DNA of 64,000 nucleotides from Ditylenchus dipsaci. Lineage: Eukaryota; Nematoda; Chromadorea; Rhabditida; Anguinidae. Position 1 is the first letter of the stretch. Each line of letters starts with the position of its first letter. The stretch is taken from the NCBI GenBank assembly GCA_004194705.1, contig SADC01000107.1:248001-312000 (forward strand), in the 5' to 3' direction. The notes below the pieces were generated by a model. The model did no database searches. It was not told the DNA's origin and worked only from the letters and a program-made list of their open reading frames with translations. Positions 63,080 through 64,000 of the stretch are shown one piece after another. The position numbers and the translations under genes are program-made.

Positions 63080-64000
63080 GCTACTCGTAATACCCCCCCA
63101 AAAAAGCTACTCGGGAATACCCCCCCCCCCAAAATCAGACCTACTCGGTTATACCCCCCCAAAAATCAAGATTTTTAGGAGTGGTCAAAACACATTTTTA
63201 AGCAATAATTTCGCCATAAAAGGTCCAGAAAAGCAATTTAAAAGGGATTATGGGCTGTATTGGGAGGGGAAGGGAATAATACAGGGCCACTTTTTTTAGC
63301 TGCTTTACCATGTTTTTCAACTCGGGCCGTGGCAAAAATAGACTTTATATGCATTTTATGATCAAGTGTACTTCTCGGAATCATGTCTAAGGTAAGTGCG
63401 TGCGCGCATCTCTAACTCTCAAGCCCCCTGCGCCCCTTCGGGGCGCAGGGGGCTTGGGGGCTTGGAGTTGAGATGCGCACACCACATACCTTAGACACAA
63501 ATCACTCGAAAGCGACTCTGGATGCATGAAAAAGCATGCATACCAGAGTTATTTATGCGGTAGGTGCCAGTATTCAAAACTATGTTCAACATCTTTGATT
63601 TTTCGGCCGAAAAGGGTCTCCCCGATTTTCCAGCCTGAGGCTACGAGCCAGAGCTCAGCCATCCAAAAGTTAAACAACAACCATCAGGATCCACCCGGCT
63701 GATCGGTCTGATCATTTCGAGTGCTTATACTTTTACGTGCACCACAAGTGCTGGGTTTGAAAATGACTTCAACACTAAGAGATTAATACTCTTTGTACTT
63801 ATAGGCACTATAAAAGGCCCTGTTTTGTCCCTTCCCTCCAATACAGCCCATAATCCCTTTTAAATTGCTTTTCTGGACCTTTTATGGCGAAATTATTGCT
63901 TAAAAATGTGTTTTGACCACTCCTAAAAATCTTGATTTTTGGGGGGGTATAACCGAGTAGCTCCTAGGATTGGGGGGGTATTCCCGAGTAGCACTTTTGG
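63080..64000. mobile_element. Foldback family member 2 with C(UUCG)G hairpin, right end cut by the window
   Basis: The left arm (GAATACCCCCCCC ... GGTTATACCCCCCC ... TAGGAGTGGTCAAAACACAT ... GGATTATGGGCTGTATTGGG) is complementary to the right arm at 63,825-64,000. The inner hairpin at 63,384-63,497 (GTCTAAGGTAAGTGCGTGCG ... TGCGCACACCACATACCTTAGAC) closes on CCCCTTCGGGGC, a stable UUCG tetraloop. Same family as 62,130-62,940 in the same orientation. Confidence 0.8.

Noticed and set aside
63380..63500. Intrinsic bacterial terminator or CRISPR repeat
   Set aside because: A single long hairpin inside a foldback transposon of an intron-bearing eukaryotic sequence; no spacer pattern and no bacterial genes.

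Overview
The window looks like AT-rich animal nuclear DNA: short GT-AG introns, genes in many small exons, and most of the sequence made of DNA transposons. The best host clue is an integrin-linked kinase (ILK) gene. Its wording (MSMADTKF-like pseudo-active site, [15 protein letters not shown] near the start, arginine in place of the beta3 lysine) matches the nematode PAT-4 branch as I remember it better than vertebrate or insect ILK. I therefore suggest a nematode or close relative, with moderate confidence.

Layout. Positions 1-19,726 (copy A) and 41,304-61,179 (copy B) are the same ~20 kb segment in direct orientation, separated by ~21.6 kb. Each copy carries, on the minus strand, an 11-exon ILK gene (A 7,560-16,103; B 48,597-57,429), a shared hAT transposon with a 7-exon transposase (A 3,175-5,867; B 44,455-46,969), and shared Tigger-like and foldback elements. 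The copies differ by many one-base homopolymer indels and by clean insertions private to one copy. A alone has a 1.2 kb foldback, a 1.4 kb hAT and two MITEs. B alone has a 2.3 kb hAT-type element carrying host gene pieces, two hAT MITEs and a foldback/pogo pair. The segment could be two haplotypes joined by an assembler or a real duplication; the sequence alone does not decide. A third, partial ILK copy (two exons) lies at the left edge of each segment and just upstream of copy B.

The middle (19,727-41,303) is nested DNA transposons. It includes a TTAA-flanked 3.9 kb element holding a CCT6 (TCP-1 zeta) fragment with its introns, a pogo-like element split by a Mutator-like element, a Tc1/mariner deletion derivative, a Tigger deletion derivative beside the partial ILK exon, a head-to-head pair of tRNA-like SINEs and several large palindromes. 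The right end (61,180-64,000) holds two copies of a foldback family with a very stable internal hairpin. I recognise no retrotransposon reading frame anywhere.

Two points stand out. First, two unrelated hAT-type elements occupy exactly the same 8-bp target (ATTGTAAT) in the two copies. Second, many hAT-type elements here have ends built from dense arrays of a short word particular to the family (CGGGAT, CGATA, GCACCGG, GCCAAA, GGGAC and others), which looks like a diversified set of transposase-binding subterminal repeats. ILK is the only apparently complete host gene; the other host-gene pieces look like captured or decayed fragments.
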